A DNA stretch of 64,000 nt from Agriotes lineatus (Eukaryota > Arthropoda > Insecta > Coleoptera > Elateridae): positions 186,001 through 250,000 of the forward strand of contig CALNHX010001051.1 in the NCBI GenBank assembly GCA_940337035.1, given 5' to 3'. The notes beneath the pieces were generated by a model, which saw only the letters and a program-made list of their open reading frames with translations, had not been told where the DNA came from and made no database searches. Below, in pieces: positions 61,801-63,372 of this stretch; within the stretch, counting starts at the first letter, position 1, and each line of letters begins with the position of its first letter. The translations under genes were made by a program, and so were the position numbers.

Positions 61801-63372
61801 CAGTCAGAATTCTTACATTATTCAAATTTCAAATTCAAAATTGAATATAAAACGTGGACATACAAGCGACACAGTATATACATAATTTAAGTATTTACAT
61901 CTCGTTTAAAATTTCAAATAGTACATCTCAGTCTGTCAAGATTTCAAGGGCAGCAGATTTCCTACTTCTACATTTATAAAATTAAAAAATTATGAGGAAA
62001 ATTGTGTTCAGACGATTCTTCAACCAAGCAAACGGTATTCACCATTGTATAATAGTTATTTACTATACAAGTGGGATAACAGTATCATTAATATACGTGT
62101 GTGTAAGTTACAAACGAGTGCGTAGCACGAGTTATGTAAGCACACAAGTTTATTAATGATGCATTATCACACATGTATTGTACAAAATTTTATCTACGAC
62201 TGCCTAAAATTGAGAAAAGTGCATTAAGAGAAATGTCAGATCTGTCATTTTCAAAACTATTTTAGTAGGCAAATGTCATTATGTCATTCATTTGACACTA
62301 TTTCAGTTACGTAATGAAGTCATTACACAACTCAGTTGCGTAATGAAACCATTACATAACTGAGTGGTGTAATGAGCTTCATTACGTAACTGAAATAGTG
62401 TCAAATGAGTGACGTAATGCGTTACTTATCCCACTGGAGTAGATAAACAAAATTATACATCTAACAAGATAAATCCAGTTATCTTGTCTGTTATCTTTAG
62501 CATAACACAACTAGCATATGTGTATTGTTGCAGACAATGCAACTTTATATAACCTTGATATTAACCTCAGCATGTTTTGAAGAAACTGATTATTATTGTA
62601 CACTTGCTTAAGAATACAACTGAGTTTATTATAAACAACTTTCTCTAGCAAAGACGTTAGAAACCTTTACTGACTGTTGTTTTGCAAATGCCCTAGAATA
62701 CCGTAAAGCCAGAATAATTAAGTTAAATTCAACTGTAAAAACAATATTTTTCAAGTGTATTTCTTCGTTTTACTTTTAACCAAAATAATTCAAAAGTACA
62801 GTTATTTCAGGAATCAATGACAACATACCATCCGTTTCCAGATAATCTTGTCGCACAGCAATAATGGACTCAATTTTACAACTGACAAATTCTGTAATAT
62901 CGTCCTCATTATCGAACGTTGTTAAAGTTTCCGAGACGTTTTTAAACAGCCATTCCCAATCTTTTACTATTTCCTGTCTCGTCATAGAACATGCGATTAC
63001 TAAAACAATAAAACTTTGTATGTTTTACACAGACGCCCGTCTTTACACATACGCCAATAAACTTCAGAATGTGGTGTTTGATGTAATATTCTATATGGTG
63101 GAGGTTTGCTATCGAAAATACTATCCATGGTTCCCACAAGCAGTGACGACAAGCCCTTCGACCTGCCATGACCCTTTCGATGCTGTAGCACAAAGTAGCG
63201 TGTCGATTCCTCCGTTACCCTACAGATAAAACATTAAAATTTGAGTGGCAACTATAGTACTGTCAGCAAATTTAGTATATTTAATATTGTTTATAAATAC
63301 CATGCTAGTAATCAATCATACATCTTACCAAAGAGCAGTTGCTAATAACACTTCTTGCGGTTTCACCCACAT
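7603..63372 (-). CDS. TBC1D9: TBC1D9/TBC1D8-like Rab GTPase-activating protein (16 exons)
   Basis: The spliced coding sequence is 3456 nt (1151 aa plus stop). All 16 exons join in phase at GT-AG introns. Domain order matches the vertebrate TBC1D8/TBC1D9 family: conserved N-terminus MWVKPQEVLL, GRAM 1 (about aa 150-220), GRAM 2 (about 295-365), TBC domain (about 488-675), EF-hand (863-874) and conserved C-terminal blocks. In the TBC domain the arginine finger motif IERDLHR (Arg541) and the glutamine finger YCQ (Gln576) are intact, so GTP hydrolysis on a Rab should be stimulated. The GRAM domains suggest membrane association and the EF-hand loop DENRDGYLNFRE suggests calcium binding. The target Rab is not readable from sequence. 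The protein is slightly shorter than the human relative (about 1266 aa). Most of the 55.8-kb span is intron, packed with transposons. The fly homologue is CG7324, from memory. TBC1D8, TBC1D8B and TBC1D9 cannot be separated here. Confidence 0.93.
7908..8060 (-). CDS. TBC1D9: TBC1D9-like exon 15
   Basis: This 153-bp exon (aa 1032-1082) lies between TTCTAG and GTAAGT, phase 0 on both sides. It encodes the conserved LLFELGDVGKQFF segment. Confidence 0.88.
8120..8342 (-). CDS. TBC1D9: TBC1D9-like exon 14
   Basis: This exon covers aa 957-1031, with acceptor TTTTCAG and donor CAG|GTGAGT. The PHFIMLWKTIYDIF segment corresponds to the QFIELCKTMYNMF block of vertebrate TBC1D9. It leaves phase 0. Confidence 0.9.
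8343..9090. other. Unassigned intronic DNA
   Basis: This is the start of the 7.1-kb intron between exons 14 and 13. I see no gene or clear repeat before about 9100. Confidence 0.45.
9250..9388. repeat. Hairpin MITE family B, copy 2
   Basis: The inverted halves are present (GTTAACAGGTTAGGTTTCGC, then TGACGCAAAACCTCATC), ending TTACAGTGCCACCAAC. This copy is more diverged than others and lacks the outer ends. Confidence 0.65.
9489..9632. repeat. Hairpin repeat with CTCGGGCTTCGCCCTCGAG centre
   Basis: A stem of about 65 bp starts at AATAGTATATGCA and returns as TGCATAATCTACTATT around a GC-rich palindromic centre (CTCGGGCTTCGCCCTCGAG). The AATAGTATA terminus recalls the family E repeats near 42092, 56272, 56567 and 57921. 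Confidence 0.65.
9849..10190 (+). pseudogene. LINE endonuclease-domain fragment
   Basis: A short open frame carries the APE endonuclease motif IIVGDLNARV, followed by the C-terminal block NNLVVTN. After a frameshift near 10090 the frame reads KIGSDHYLVIA, the SDH motif of the same domain. Both ends of the LINE are missing. Clade uncertain. Confidence 0.7.
10191..10725. other. Unassigned intronic DNA with a short inverted repeat
   Basis: At about 10535-10690 inverted halves surround GGTAGCTAGGCAACAAGTAG, and CTACTTGTTGCCTAGTTACC pairs with it. Outward, GAAAATGCAATAATTAC-like arms also pair. This is a small hairpin MITE of unknown family. No gene is visible. Confidence 0.45.
10727..10942. repeat. 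MITE family A, diverged copy
   Basis: The left end reads tataaaagcaataagatagc and the right end gctatctcacgctgttata. The subterminal CTCGAGTAAGAGCGAGAT and its partner ATCTCTTTCTTACTCAAG are present. This is an older copy of the family seen at 21309-22606. Confidence 0.7.
11559..12301 (+). CDS. Nested small gene: Lys/Cys-rich protein, four exons
   Basis: I propose exons 11559-11640, 11692-11808, 11993-12162 and 12221-12301 (stop TAA at 12299), giving 450 nt and 149 aa. Donor/acceptor pairs are GTAAGT/TTCTAG, C|GTAGCT/TTTTTCAG and GTATGT/CTTATAG. The phases are consistent. AATAAA signals follow at 12311 and 12324. The N-terminus (MSIFARLLKSMPIKDII) is hydrophobic and basic, a possible mitochondrial-type leader. 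The middle is a Lys/Cys run (KKPKKPKKDKCKEK) and the end is Cys/Pro-rich (CPTKKPVPCPPGDW). I do not recognise the family. Small basic Cys-rich proteins nested in introns are often testis-expressed in insects, but that is inference. The third splice choice is the weakest: intron 1 is a stop-free multiple of three, and skipping donor 11809 gives a stop at about 11820. It lies antisense inside the TBC1D9-like intron 8343-15485. Confidence 0.55.
12311..12329 (+). terminator. Two AATAAA poly(A) signals of the nested gene
   Basis: AATAAA occurs at 12311-12316 and 12324-12329, within 30 nt of the stop codon. The tight spacing supports a short 3' UTR. Confidence 0.5.
12528..12655. repeat. Hairpin MITE family B, copy 3
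   Basis: The halves GAGGTTAGCAGGTTAGGTTT and AACCTAACCTGACAACCTC are separated by the GTCAGTTTTGACACAGACTG centre. It ends TTACAGTGCC. Confidence 0.75.
12660..15485. other. Unassigned intronic DNA, locally more GC-rich
   Basis: No supported gene. From about 13020 to 14300 the base composition is less AT-rich than its surroundings and the sequence has no stop-free frame of note. It may be an old LTR or other degraded element, but I could not find paired LTRs or a polymerase motif. Confidence 0.4.
15486..15775 (-). CDS. TBC1D9: TBC1D9-like exon 13 (EF-hand)
   Basis: The acceptor is ATTCTAG and the donor CA|GTGAGT (aa 861-957). The EF-hand loop DENRDGYLNFRE has acidic or Asn ligands at positions 1, 3, 5, 9 and 12 and the usual Gly at 6, so calcium binding is plausible. 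Confidence 0.92.
15826..16014 (-). CDS. TBC1D9: TBC1D9-like exon 12
   Basis: A 189-bp exon (aa 798-860) from TTACAG|GACCTC to AGA|GTAAGT, phase 0. The YKVDFEYFKLLFAALSPW segment matches the YRIDFEQFKGMFALLFPW block before the EF-hand in TBC1D9. Confidence 0.92.
16015..17520. other. Unassigned intronic DNA
   Basis: A TATACAGGGTGCTC word at about 16045 looks like a transposon terminus without a visible partner. Nothing else could be assigned. Confidence 0.4.
17530..17636. repeat. Short inverted repeat
   Basis: GTTCGAGAACGT followed by CACTGGTG at the left faces CACCAGTG followed by GTTCTCGAGCG at the right. This is a likely small hairpin element. Confidence 0.5.
17640..18329. other. Intronic DNA upstream of a Jockey-type LINE
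   Basis: No gene is visible. The GC-richer stretch 18170-18270 may be part of the LINE 5' UTR or flanking DNA. I could not fix the LINE start. Confidence 0.4.
18559..19806 (+). CDS. LINE ORF1 (gag-like, zinc knuckles)
   Basis: The 415-aa frame starts MFPSGNFLGFDKSGQPVYQQ. A Gln/Asn-rich N-terminus is followed by a middle domain and three zinc-knuckle-like Cys/His clusters (for example CLNCQRYGHTRNFC, CVTCAGDHLTKNC and CVNCQGNHPANYRGC). These are typical of Jockey-clade ORF1 nucleic-acid-binding proteins. The last 25-30 residues expected from copy J2 (MDTMLNLLTTVISKIS) lie in another frame after 19806, so a single indel near 19760-19800 has truncated the C-terminus. Confidence 0.85.
   Translation: MFPSGNFLGFDKSGQPVYQQTNITQGLPTTSNHISPLTQLNLTQAPTQWPPQSSFLTPMQIQAPPNQYNPYLIQPQSQQEIVTPMQTNNESEWQTQNSRKQKRNSEQQHSNKQKKLDDHWLSAPTTSNRFQPLSEEESKENDETTEVVRPPPIFIHQVNNLKPLTDVLNEHAKDKYTIKLVGNSQAKVQLTCDKLYGTIIKILKEKNTEFHSFQPKQNRTFKVVLWDMHPTVDIKSLTKEITKQGHTVISISNIRHRVQKTPLPMFYVQLQQNENNKKIYDIQYLLNLKIKFEPPHVKREVLQCLNCQRYGHTRNFCHRTARCVTCAGDHLTKNCERKQRSSDVKCVNCQGNHPANYRGCIVAKEIQKRMYPPLRSKQMVQPGISYSQKVTEQNQQQANNYQQNQNTNRIKLTAT
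19886..20941 (+). CDS. LINE ORF2 fragment: APE endonuclease
   Basis: A 351-aa intact frame. MALWNANGL, LISESRF, GTAIIIKS, AVYCPP, FIAGGDFNSKH and SSDHSPVLI mark an apurinic-type endonuclease with its catalytic Asn, Glu, Asp and His positions present. The frame ends at DYLSKLT, and the reverse transcriptase is absent. Its ATG overlaps an ORF1-frame stop as TAATG (19884-19888), the same arrangement as in copy J2. Confidence 0.88.
   Translation: MDLFLKMALWNANGLAQHCQEVTTFLKQHNIDIMLISESRFTNLNYFKIPNYVVYTTNHPDGTAHAGTAIIIKSAIKHYEVQKYQKEQIQATNISVVLNNKEVIISAVYCPPKHSIKKEQFQSFFNTLGPRFIAGGDFNSKHQEWGSRVTLTRGRNLLSAMGENNLQHLSTGEPTYWPSDPQKTPDLLDFYVIKGISKNYLKAASCLDLSSDHSPVLITYCTQIVKLPKPPKLHNKKTNWDYFRELVNERVNLKIPLQTIADIYEATEHINTVIQQSSWDSTPDSQESMIQESVPILAKQKVAEKRKLRRNWQSTRHPRDKTKLNAAARELKSLLHRLKNQRIQDYLSKLT
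21024..21148. repeat. Hairpin MITE family B, copy 4
   Basis: It begins TATGAATAGTATGTTGGTGG, has a TGCGTCAGTCTGTGTC centre, and ends with CTAACCTGGAATTTGA. The flank AAATGATCGAACGTTTTTGA-like sequence is shared with copy 1 at about 4605. Confidence 0.7.
21309..22369. repeat. About 1-kb palindrome built from MITE family A and B sequence
   Basis: The left arm (21309-21655) and right arm (about 21945-22369) are inverted copies. Each arm carries an outer family A unit (TATAACAGCAATGAGATAAC ... GCTGTTATA) and an inner part with CAATTAGGGTAGGC and a family B core. A 60-bp stretch at 22080-22140 (two copies of GGGGCCACAATTATA-type words) is present only on the right. The centre is occupied by a separate element (21656-21944). 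Confidence 0.8.
21656..21944. mobile_element. Family C element with 8-bp target duplication
   Basis: The TIRs are catatatataatac...tattgctggtagg at the left and the inverse of CATATATCTAATACTTACTA at the right. The flanking duplications GTGTCAAA (21648-21655 and 21945-21952) are identical. An 8-bp duplication suggests hAT. A related copy is at 48028-48304. No coding capacity. Confidence 0.8.
22389..22606. mobile_element. MITE family A, copy 4
   Basis: It starts TATAACAGCAATGAGATAAC and ends with its inverse GTTATCTCATTGCTGTTATA-like sequence. Subterminal GCTTGAGTAAGAAAGAGAT pairs with ATCTCTTTCCTACTCAAGC. Confidence 0.8.
22606..22845. mobile_element. Family D MITE
   Basis: TIRs TACCGTGTGTCCACAGGAG and the inverse CTCCTGTGGACACACGGTA bound 240 bp. 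The next inner words GCACCATAG and CTATGGTGC also pair. An incomplete right end of the same family precedes the palindrome at about 21290-21308. Confidence 0.75.
23108..23293 (-). CDS. TBC1D9: TBC1D9-like exon 11
   Basis: A 186-bp exon (aa 736-797) from TTTTCCAG to CAG|GTGTGT, phase 0. The FGFLTTGQIERLRLKHRLRV-like segment corresponds to YEKFGTIRADLIEQMRFKQR in human TBC1D9, after the TBC domain. Confidence 0.92.
23720..25129 (-). pseudogene. LINE ORF2, reverse transcriptase part
   Basis: A 469-aa open frame covers the RT fingers (GIILPLYKKGD, NYRGITI), the conserved FRRGRSAQDLLF and FIDLEKAFDKI segments, the catalytic LLFADDMVIG motif and a C-terminal domain ending with GRPRLRWEEQ. The usual GVRQG before LSPLLF is replaced by ESEVLKSRL, so the domain looks damaged. 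A TAA at 25262-25264 separates it from the upstream linker. Confidence 0.85.
25262..26631 (-). pseudogene. LINE ORF2, endonuclease and linker, broken
   Basis: The endonuclease motifs are TWNIRGVNGN, ITETKK, IIMGDLNGRVGND, IDYFIV and GSDHYFVRME. The frame is broken by frameshifts near 26100 and 25900, a TGA where SQW continues (about 25615), an A-run slip near 25570 and the TAA at 25262. The copy cannot make ORF2 protein. Confidence 0.85.
26880..27728 (-). pseudogene. LINE ORF1, coiled-coil type, one in-frame stop
   Basis: The frame starts MSKPNKSAIERKSS. It continues through an in-frame TGA (27450-27452) into a Glu/Lys-rich predicted coiled coil and a basic C-terminal domain (KNVRIGYRKLEING). 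Coiled coil followed by an RNA-binding-like domain is usual for ORF1 of several LINE clades. Apart from the TGA the frame is open for about 280 codons. Confidence 0.75.
28130..28455 (+). pseudogene. LINE C-terminal fragment
   Basis: RRNWVRNTRLREQVN and, in another frame, GRRGRVRPRIQWLDEI then RNKWKK match the C-terminal end of LINE reverse transcriptases (the GRGRPRTRWLDD-type block). No upstream RT is attached. Confidence 0.6.
28456..29426. other. Unassigned intronic DNA
   Basis: No supported gene. At about 28620-28665 the words CTTTCAGACGTG and ATACTGTGTACGGGATACAG resemble, in inverse, the block at about 39270-39320. They probably belong to one interspersed family. Confidence 0.4.
29674..31021 (+). 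pseudogene. LINE J2 ORF1 (gag-like), frameshifted
   Basis: MFPSGNLVGFDTNGLPIHQQ matches J1 ORF1. Zinc-knuckle clusters CTRCQMFGHTKTYC and CVKCGGSHDTKSC lie before a frameshift in an A run at about 30665-30673. The third cluster CVLCGGSHPASYRGC and the C-terminus (to the TAA at 31019-31021) follow in another frame. Confidence 0.85.
31021..33560 (+). pseudogene. LINE J2 ORF2 (endonuclease and RT), broken
   Basis: The endonuclease (31021-32013) is intact: AQWNANGLIQ, LISETHF, GGDYNSKH and SSDHSPII. Beyond it the frame is lost near 32000, then at 32281, 32911, 33115 and 33320. RT motifs are recoverable piecewise: LIPKPGKPL, YRPISLLSSL, FGFRHGHS, LDVRQAFDKVWH, SVLGPLLYL and TFADDTIIL. The start codon overlaps the ORF1 stop as TAATG. 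Confidence 0.88.
33822..35079. mobile_element. Palindromic Tc1-like derivative
   Basis: The two halves are inverted copies over about 550 bp, from TACAGTGTGTTTCACTTTAC at the left to its inverse at the right. Each half starts a transposase N-terminus, MAELRLTVVEKVEIIRITGE (plus strand from 34213, minus strand from about 34686), the helix-turn-helix region of Tc1/mariner proteins. No catalytic DDE part is left. LINE J2 is inserted within the first bases of the left TIR. Confidence 0.78.
35080..38820. other. Unassigned intronic DNA
   Basis: No supported gene. At 35886-35928 a short hairpin pairs GCACAGAAAGTG with CACTTTCTGTGC. A TATACAGGGTG terminus lies at about 35236. The rest, including a less AT-rich stretch at 37380-38340, could not be assigned. 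Confidence 0.4.
38858..38893 (+). promoter_or_regulatory. Candidate core promoter (TATA plus initiator)
   Basis: TATAAA (38858-38863) lies 32 nt before the A of TCAGTC (38888-38893), matching the arthropod TATA and Inr arrangement. It precedes a 53-codon frame starting MDLALLFFISVDVAW at 38925, which looks like a signal peptide. It could belong to an unannotated gene or to a solo LTR. Confidence 0.35.
38925..39086 (+). CDS. Short frame with signal-peptide-like start
   Basis: A 53-aa frame begins with a hydrophobic stretch (LALLFFISVDVAWLSC) and then has no recognisable domain. No downstream exon was identified. It is listed because it sits 32 nt after the initiator of a good core promoter. 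Chance or an LTR-derived frame is equally possible. Confidence 0.2.
   Translation: MDLALLFFISVDVAWLSCIPTLHDRTDYTYSNKGTVLHYSFDLIQTEENILRL
39531..39818. mobile_element. Hairpin MITE family B, fullest copy
   Basis: The ends are GGGTGATTATAAACGC and GCGTTTATAATCACCC. Inside are the ATTTGTTGTATGAATAATAT and ATATTATTCATACAACAAAT arms and the GTTAGGTTTTCCGTCAGTTT core. The block CGCAAAAC...CTCGAATTTGACA is duplicated in tandem on the right side (39650-39740). No coding capacity. This copy defines the family's outer ends. Confidence 0.8.
39906..40597 (-). CDS. TBC1D9: TBC1D9-like exon 10 (TBC domain core)
   Basis: This 692-bp exon (aa 505-735), from CTCCGCAG|GTGCTGCG to AGG|GTAAGT, holds most of the TBC domain. 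Motif A is IERDLHRSLPEHP with Arg541 and motif B is GYCQAMN with Gln576. The conserved LPDYYNTRVVGAVVDQGV and SLSWFLTIFLSVMP segments follow. It is the strongest single identifier of the gene. Confidence 0.96.
40680..40969 (-). CDS. TBC1D9: TBC1D9-like exon 9
   Basis: A 290-bp exon (aa 408-505) from TTTTTAG to TCAG|GTGAGA. It holds the linker after GRAM 2 (Ser-rich), then WELHFNEFGRGISMYRT and VLQGIPDSLRMDIWMSFSG, the start of the TBC domain. Confidence 0.93.
40970..41165. other. Start of an 18.6-kb intron
   Basis: This is AT-rich sequence at the exon 9 side of the longest intron. Nothing else is visible before the SINE-like repeat. Confidence 0.5.
41168..41425 (+). repeat. tRNA-derived SINE candidate
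   Basis: A box A-like TGGCTCAGTTGTAAAC and a box B-like GAGTTCGAACACC lie 40 nt apart, as in a tRNA head. A non-tRNA body follows, including a hairpin at 41355-41395 (GGTCACTAGGTC against GATCTAGTGACC). The anticodon and acceptor arms are not tRNA-like, so it is not a functional tRNA. Confidence 0.5.
41540..41852 (-). repeat. tRNA-derived SINE
   Basis: On the minus strand the head reads GAAGCCGCATGGCGCAGTTG (box A) and later CTCGGTTCGAATCCCGCGG (box B). A non-tRNA body ends with an AT-rich tail near 41545. The acceptor stem does not pair properly. It is more tRNA-like than the copy at 41168. Confidence 0.65.
41985..42840 (+). pseudogene. LINE fragment interrupted by a MITE
   Basis: RGTDVDSDHNLIIVEIQLKM (41990-42070) is the C-terminal end of an APE endonuclease. 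After the inserted element (42092-42474) the linker continues: RTKEEIRNINEEWVLIKNSF and EEKWKKNQNRKEIQERLLNE (about 42505-42720). The remainder to 42840 is degraded. It resembles an RTE/CR1-like linker. No RT domain follows. Confidence 0.65.
42092..42474 (+). mobile_element. Family E element, copy 1
   Basis: It starts ATAGTATATTACAGCCCGAG and ends near GGTCGCGAATAAAC. It contains two hairpins, one around GACGCAAAGCGTC and one around CCCGCACTTGAGCGGGAAGT. The inverted copy at 57921-58320 is nearly identical. It interrupts the LINE fragment 41985-42840. Confidence 0.75.
42841..43252. other. Unassigned intronic DNA
   Basis: The words CTAGAAATAACCC and ATTTGTCAAAATTATAAGGA recur near 55660 and 55970, so a dispersed repeat fragment is present. 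No gene is visible. Confidence 0.4.
43745..44370. repeat. Minisatellite of about 40 bp inside the transposon
   Basis: About 15 tandem units contain GTTTGGGGTGCTTGTTTCCC and GTGAGTCCCCTTGCCTCTCA with small variants. It lies between the left TIR and the 3' end of the transposase. Open frames through it (43947-44144, 44192-44377) reflect the repeat, not a gene. Confidence 0.9.
44455..45180 (-). pseudogene. DDE transposase, IS630-Tc1-mariner type
   Basis: Reading from 45180: an in-frame stop, then the C-terminal side of the DNA-binding region (PRKTALRILRTLKYHVYH), then FSDKVKFYSDGQ (first Asp of the triad). A frameshift near 44860 is followed by WLQQDGAPPHFA (second Asp), WPPSSPELTSPDFYLCGF (third acidic position) and the tail. 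The usual FSDE has become FSDK. The N-terminal helix-turn-helix is not recovered, so the copy is dead. Confidence 0.85.
46032..47860. other. Intronic DNA with TACAGGG-type termini and a direct repeat
   Basis: TACAGGGTCCAACAATGAT at 46131 recurs inverted near 59530. At 46295-46450 and 46870-47010 a block is repeated in the same orientation (GGAAAGTTTT, TTTTAAATTCAAGTTGTA, then GTCAACTGCAAAAAATGCTG). No gene is visible. Confidence 0.5.
48028..48304. mobile_element. Family C element, copy 2
   Basis: The TIRs catatatttaatacttctat and the inverse of CATATATTTAATACCACTAT match copy 1 (21656-21944). Internal words GGGCCTGG, AAAACATTACGGC and CCGACATAGTCTC are shared. No matching target duplication is left. 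Confidence 0.72.
48640..49245 (+). pseudogene. LINE reverse transcriptase fragment with an insertion
   Basis: NKKALGEDEIVIEMVKYGGD (48630-48715) precedes an inserted hAT-like MITE (48722 to about 48872). After it, FKKGNNHKLKNYRPISLLSA, RIITQRLTNKLHSFQP and EEQAGFKR continue the RT fingers. Later frames are broken. Confidence 0.72.
48722..48872. mobile_element. hAT-like MITE
   Basis: The left end TAGGGATCGACC and the inverse of the right end (TAGGGGATTACC) are similar. The interior GGCCGATACCGATATAATCG resembles hAT-derived repeats. No target duplication was recognised. It splits a LINE RT fragment. Confidence 0.5.
49416..49899 (+). pseudogene. Tc1-like transposase, N-terminal part
   Basis: MTYTLEEKIQIIKWIYGGNA begins the DNA-binding region. 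After a frameshift near 49505 it continues NRSIPSPSTVFKTVKHFEQS and, after a stop, AAEEIGTNKDTVQRILQK and RRMVFCEDIME. It stops before the catalytic FTDE motif at the edge of the palindromic MITE that starts near 49900. Confidence 0.7.
50018..50141. repeat. Hairpin MITE family B, copy 6
   Basis: AGTTGGTAGCACTGTAAATC to its inverse near GACTTACAGTGCCACCAAC, with the GTTAGGTTTTCCGTCAGT core. It forms part of the left arm of family H. Confidence 0.7.
50238..50356. repeat. Hairpin MITE family B, copy 7
   Basis: AATTCGAGGTTAGCAGGTTA and its inverse surround GTCAGTTTTGACACAGACTG. It ends at AGTGCCACCAGC. Confidence 0.7.
50390..51847 (-). CDS. RTE-like LINE reverse transcriptase domain
   Basis: A 485-aa open frame with all RT blocks: EDQITTEMLK, VILIFKKGDN, NYRPISLLSHLYKLFTKII, AGFRRGFSTIDHI, LAFIDFQKAFDSV, GVRQGDSISPKLF, LRFADDIVVIG and KTKVMT. 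The C-terminal domain ends at SVGRPQKRWVDDI. Its intactness suggests a fairly recent insertion. Upstream linker (51952-52527, for example DWTKRLIPINRLEQMDID) is in another frame, so the full protein is broken. Confidence 0.88.
   Translation of the reverse strand: MKNNRCPGEDQITTEMLKLGGKSMKEAIKILLNKCLHYGKIPLEWCSSEVILIFKKGDNMNVENYRPISLLSHLYKLFTKIITNRLTTKLDFYQPVEQAGFRRGFSTIDHIYTIRTLIEKCTEYNIPIHLAFIDFQKAFDSVEIWSVLNSLENARVDSRYIQIIENIYKQASMHIKIDDTATTSKIPLERGVRQGDSISPKLFTLALEDVFKKLQWDEKGINVDGSRLNHLRFADDIVVIGNNINELTEMVQQLNQVASNIGLKMNYNKTKVMTTEDANVDIDKNYIECVKEYAYLGHIIKLGKENQHAEVTRRVRLAWAAYGKLGYILKNNKIPINLRKKVYNMCVLPVNTYGMETIRLTKAYAKKLKTTQRAMERSMLGISLRDKIRNEDIRRKTTISDVVEKIAKMKWQWAGHVARQNKDRWVYKITEWRPRQTKRSVGRPQKRWVDDIRSVASKRWMNIAQDRERWKKMEETYVQEWTDNG
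52409..55182 (-). mobile_element. DDE_1 (pogo/Tigger-like) element with long TIRs
   Basis: The arms (about 52409-52865 and 54722-55182) are inverted copies of about 450 bp, with CGTGCTTGCAAAAGGTCCGG and its inverse at the ends and TGGTACCTGTAGGCCCAGCG inside. It carries the C-terminal part of a transposase. The helix-turn-helix and first catalytic Asp are missing. It is inserted in the RTE LINE. Confidence 0.8.
53133..54694 (-). pseudogene. DDE_1 transposase, C-terminal two-thirds
   Basis: TVAAEQGQTVTLVCAMRAMG, ILLTLDNHISH (second catalytic Asp) and HKTQPLDRVFSKPFKAYYD (third Asp) belong to the CENP-B/pogo/Tigger DDE_1 family. A Ser/Thr-rich stretch and a Lys-rich stretch follow (to about 53610). 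After a frameshift, an acidic linker leads to a domain with VKVHGKTKDAFRLYVAKI and KKYVVLKLSKP, often found at the C-terminus of insect relatives. A stop codon precedes VVSKTVAAEQ at about 54697, and the N-terminal half is absent. Confidence 0.82.
55190..55510 (-). pseudogene. RTE-like LINE endonuclease C-terminus
   Basis: KQRKWTWRSPDGRAKNEIDF, then IISNNKKICRDVSV and TGSDHRLVRAKI, form the last third of an APE endonuclease. The 5' end at 55511 is the truncation point set by the target duplication. Confidence 0.8.
55858..55950. repeat. Hairpin MITE family B, copy 8 (partial)
   Basis: CACTGTAAGTCTATGTCAAA to AAAACCTAACCTGATAACC. The outer right end is lost next to CTCGGGTTATTTCTAGG. Confidence 0.6.
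56034..57148. mobile_element. Possible hAT element (CAGGGCTC ... GAGCCCTG)
   Basis: The left end CAGGGCTCAAAGTGGTA and the inverse of the right end CAGGGCTCCAAGCCGGTA share an 8-bp core plus similarity. The interior holds two family E fragments (56272-56345, 56567-56830) and an ATGT microsatellite (57074-57095). The flanks do not give a clean duplication. Confidence 0.4.
57149..57730 (+). pseudogene. Tc1-like transposase, C-terminal part
   Basis: CFTDGSSFTLLGRHNPS holds the first Asp. TQYPQKLNVWAGTLNDNVVG and YQHDGCPAQHN (second Asp) follow, then LYPPRSPYLAVLDFFGWRYI (third Asp) across two frameshifts and stops. It is the same type as the N-terminal part at 49416-49899 on the same strand. 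Confidence 0.75.
57921..58320 (-). mobile_element. Family E element, copy 2
   Basis: It is nearly identical to 42092-42474 but inverted. The end GGGCTGTAATATACTATTTT and the GACGCTTCGCGTC centre are shared. Confidence 0.75.
58321..59040. other. Unassigned intronic DNA
   Basis: No gene is visible. A poly-C run lies at about 58999-59010. Confidence 0.4.
59045..59185 (+). pseudogene. LINE reverse transcriptase fragment
   Basis: VKAKTFDKYVLPVL and, in another frame, ETWALNKDIIHKLQLIQQL match the region after the RT active site in LINEs (the VLPVLTYGAETWTL block). Only about 45 residues are left. Confidence 0.6.
59589..59806 (-). CDS. TBC1D9: TBC1D9-like exon 8
   Basis: A 218-bp exon (aa 336-408) from TTGCAG|GTGAAA to CC|GTAAGT. 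It holds the second half of GRAM 2: SLVIPLRDIKVVENIENN and NFLFAQVLDREFLVRKI. Confidence 0.92.
59913..60117 (-). CDS. TBC1D9: TBC1D9-like exon 7
   Basis: A 205-bp exon (aa 267-335), acceptor TTCACAG, donor AGG|GTAAGG. It covers FLKRDLDARAHSEAYRLMFR and then the start of GRAM 2 (TLMTPYNKKHVTGRLFLSQN). Confidence 0.93.
60173..60229 (-). CDS. TBC1D9: TBC1D9-like exon 6 (57-bp microexon-like)
   Basis: A 57-bp exon (aa 248-267) between CCCAG and AG|GTGAGT. It reads LIDDKRCFNEDKDLLNKL, aligned with the LLDNEGFEQDRSLPKLK segment of vertebrate TBC1D9. Phase 2 on both sides. Confidence 0.88.
60683..60946 (-). CDS. TBC1D9: TBC1D9-like exon 5 (GRAM 1)
   Basis: A 264-bp exon (aa 160-248) with acceptor TTTTAG and donor AG|GTAATA. 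YWKGRLPRQGWLYFSVNFLC and FKLMEQLA-type FNLMEQLADLA define GRAM 1. Confidence 0.94.
61020..61116 (-). CDS. TBC1D9: TBC1D9-like exon 4
   Basis: A 97-bp exon (aa 128-160) between TTTCAG and AG|GTGGGT. VEKFHRLFVMPKDEKLVNYY corresponds to VKFHRLFGMPEEEKLVNYY of human TBC1D9. Confidence 0.92.
61117..62828. other. 1.7-kb intron between exons 4 and 3
   Basis: It holds a palindromic repeat at 62284-62411 (CATTTGACACTATTTCAGTT and its inverse) and two flanking words, ACAAGTGGGATAACAG (about 62070) and TTATCCCACTGGAGTAG (about 62425), that may be the ends of a 380-bp element. A TATACAGGGCG terminus is at 61328. No gene is visible. Confidence 0.5.
62829..62999 (-). CDS. TBC1D9: TBC1D9-like exon 3
   Basis: A 171-bp exon (aa 71-128) from TTTTAG to GATG|GTATGT. 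LIACSMTRQEIVKDWEWLFK matches TIACGGSRKEITEHWEWLEQ of human TBC1D9. Confidence 0.92.
63053..63219 (-). CDS. TBC1D9: TBC1D9-like exon 2
   Basis: A 167-bp exon (aa 15-71) from CTGTAG to C|GTATGT. YFVLQHRKGHGRSKGLSSLL and YRILHQTPHSEVYW match the RRKGHG... and YRILYQTPDSLVYW blocks of vertebrate TBC1D9. Confidence 0.93.
63329..63372 (-). CDS. TBC1D9: TBC1D9-like exon 1 (start codon)
   Basis: ATG at 63372-63370 opens MWVKPQEVLLATALW, aligned with MWVNPEEVLLANALW of human TBC1D9, which fixes the start. The donor is TG|GTAAGA. The 5' UTR lies to the right. Confidence 0.95.
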
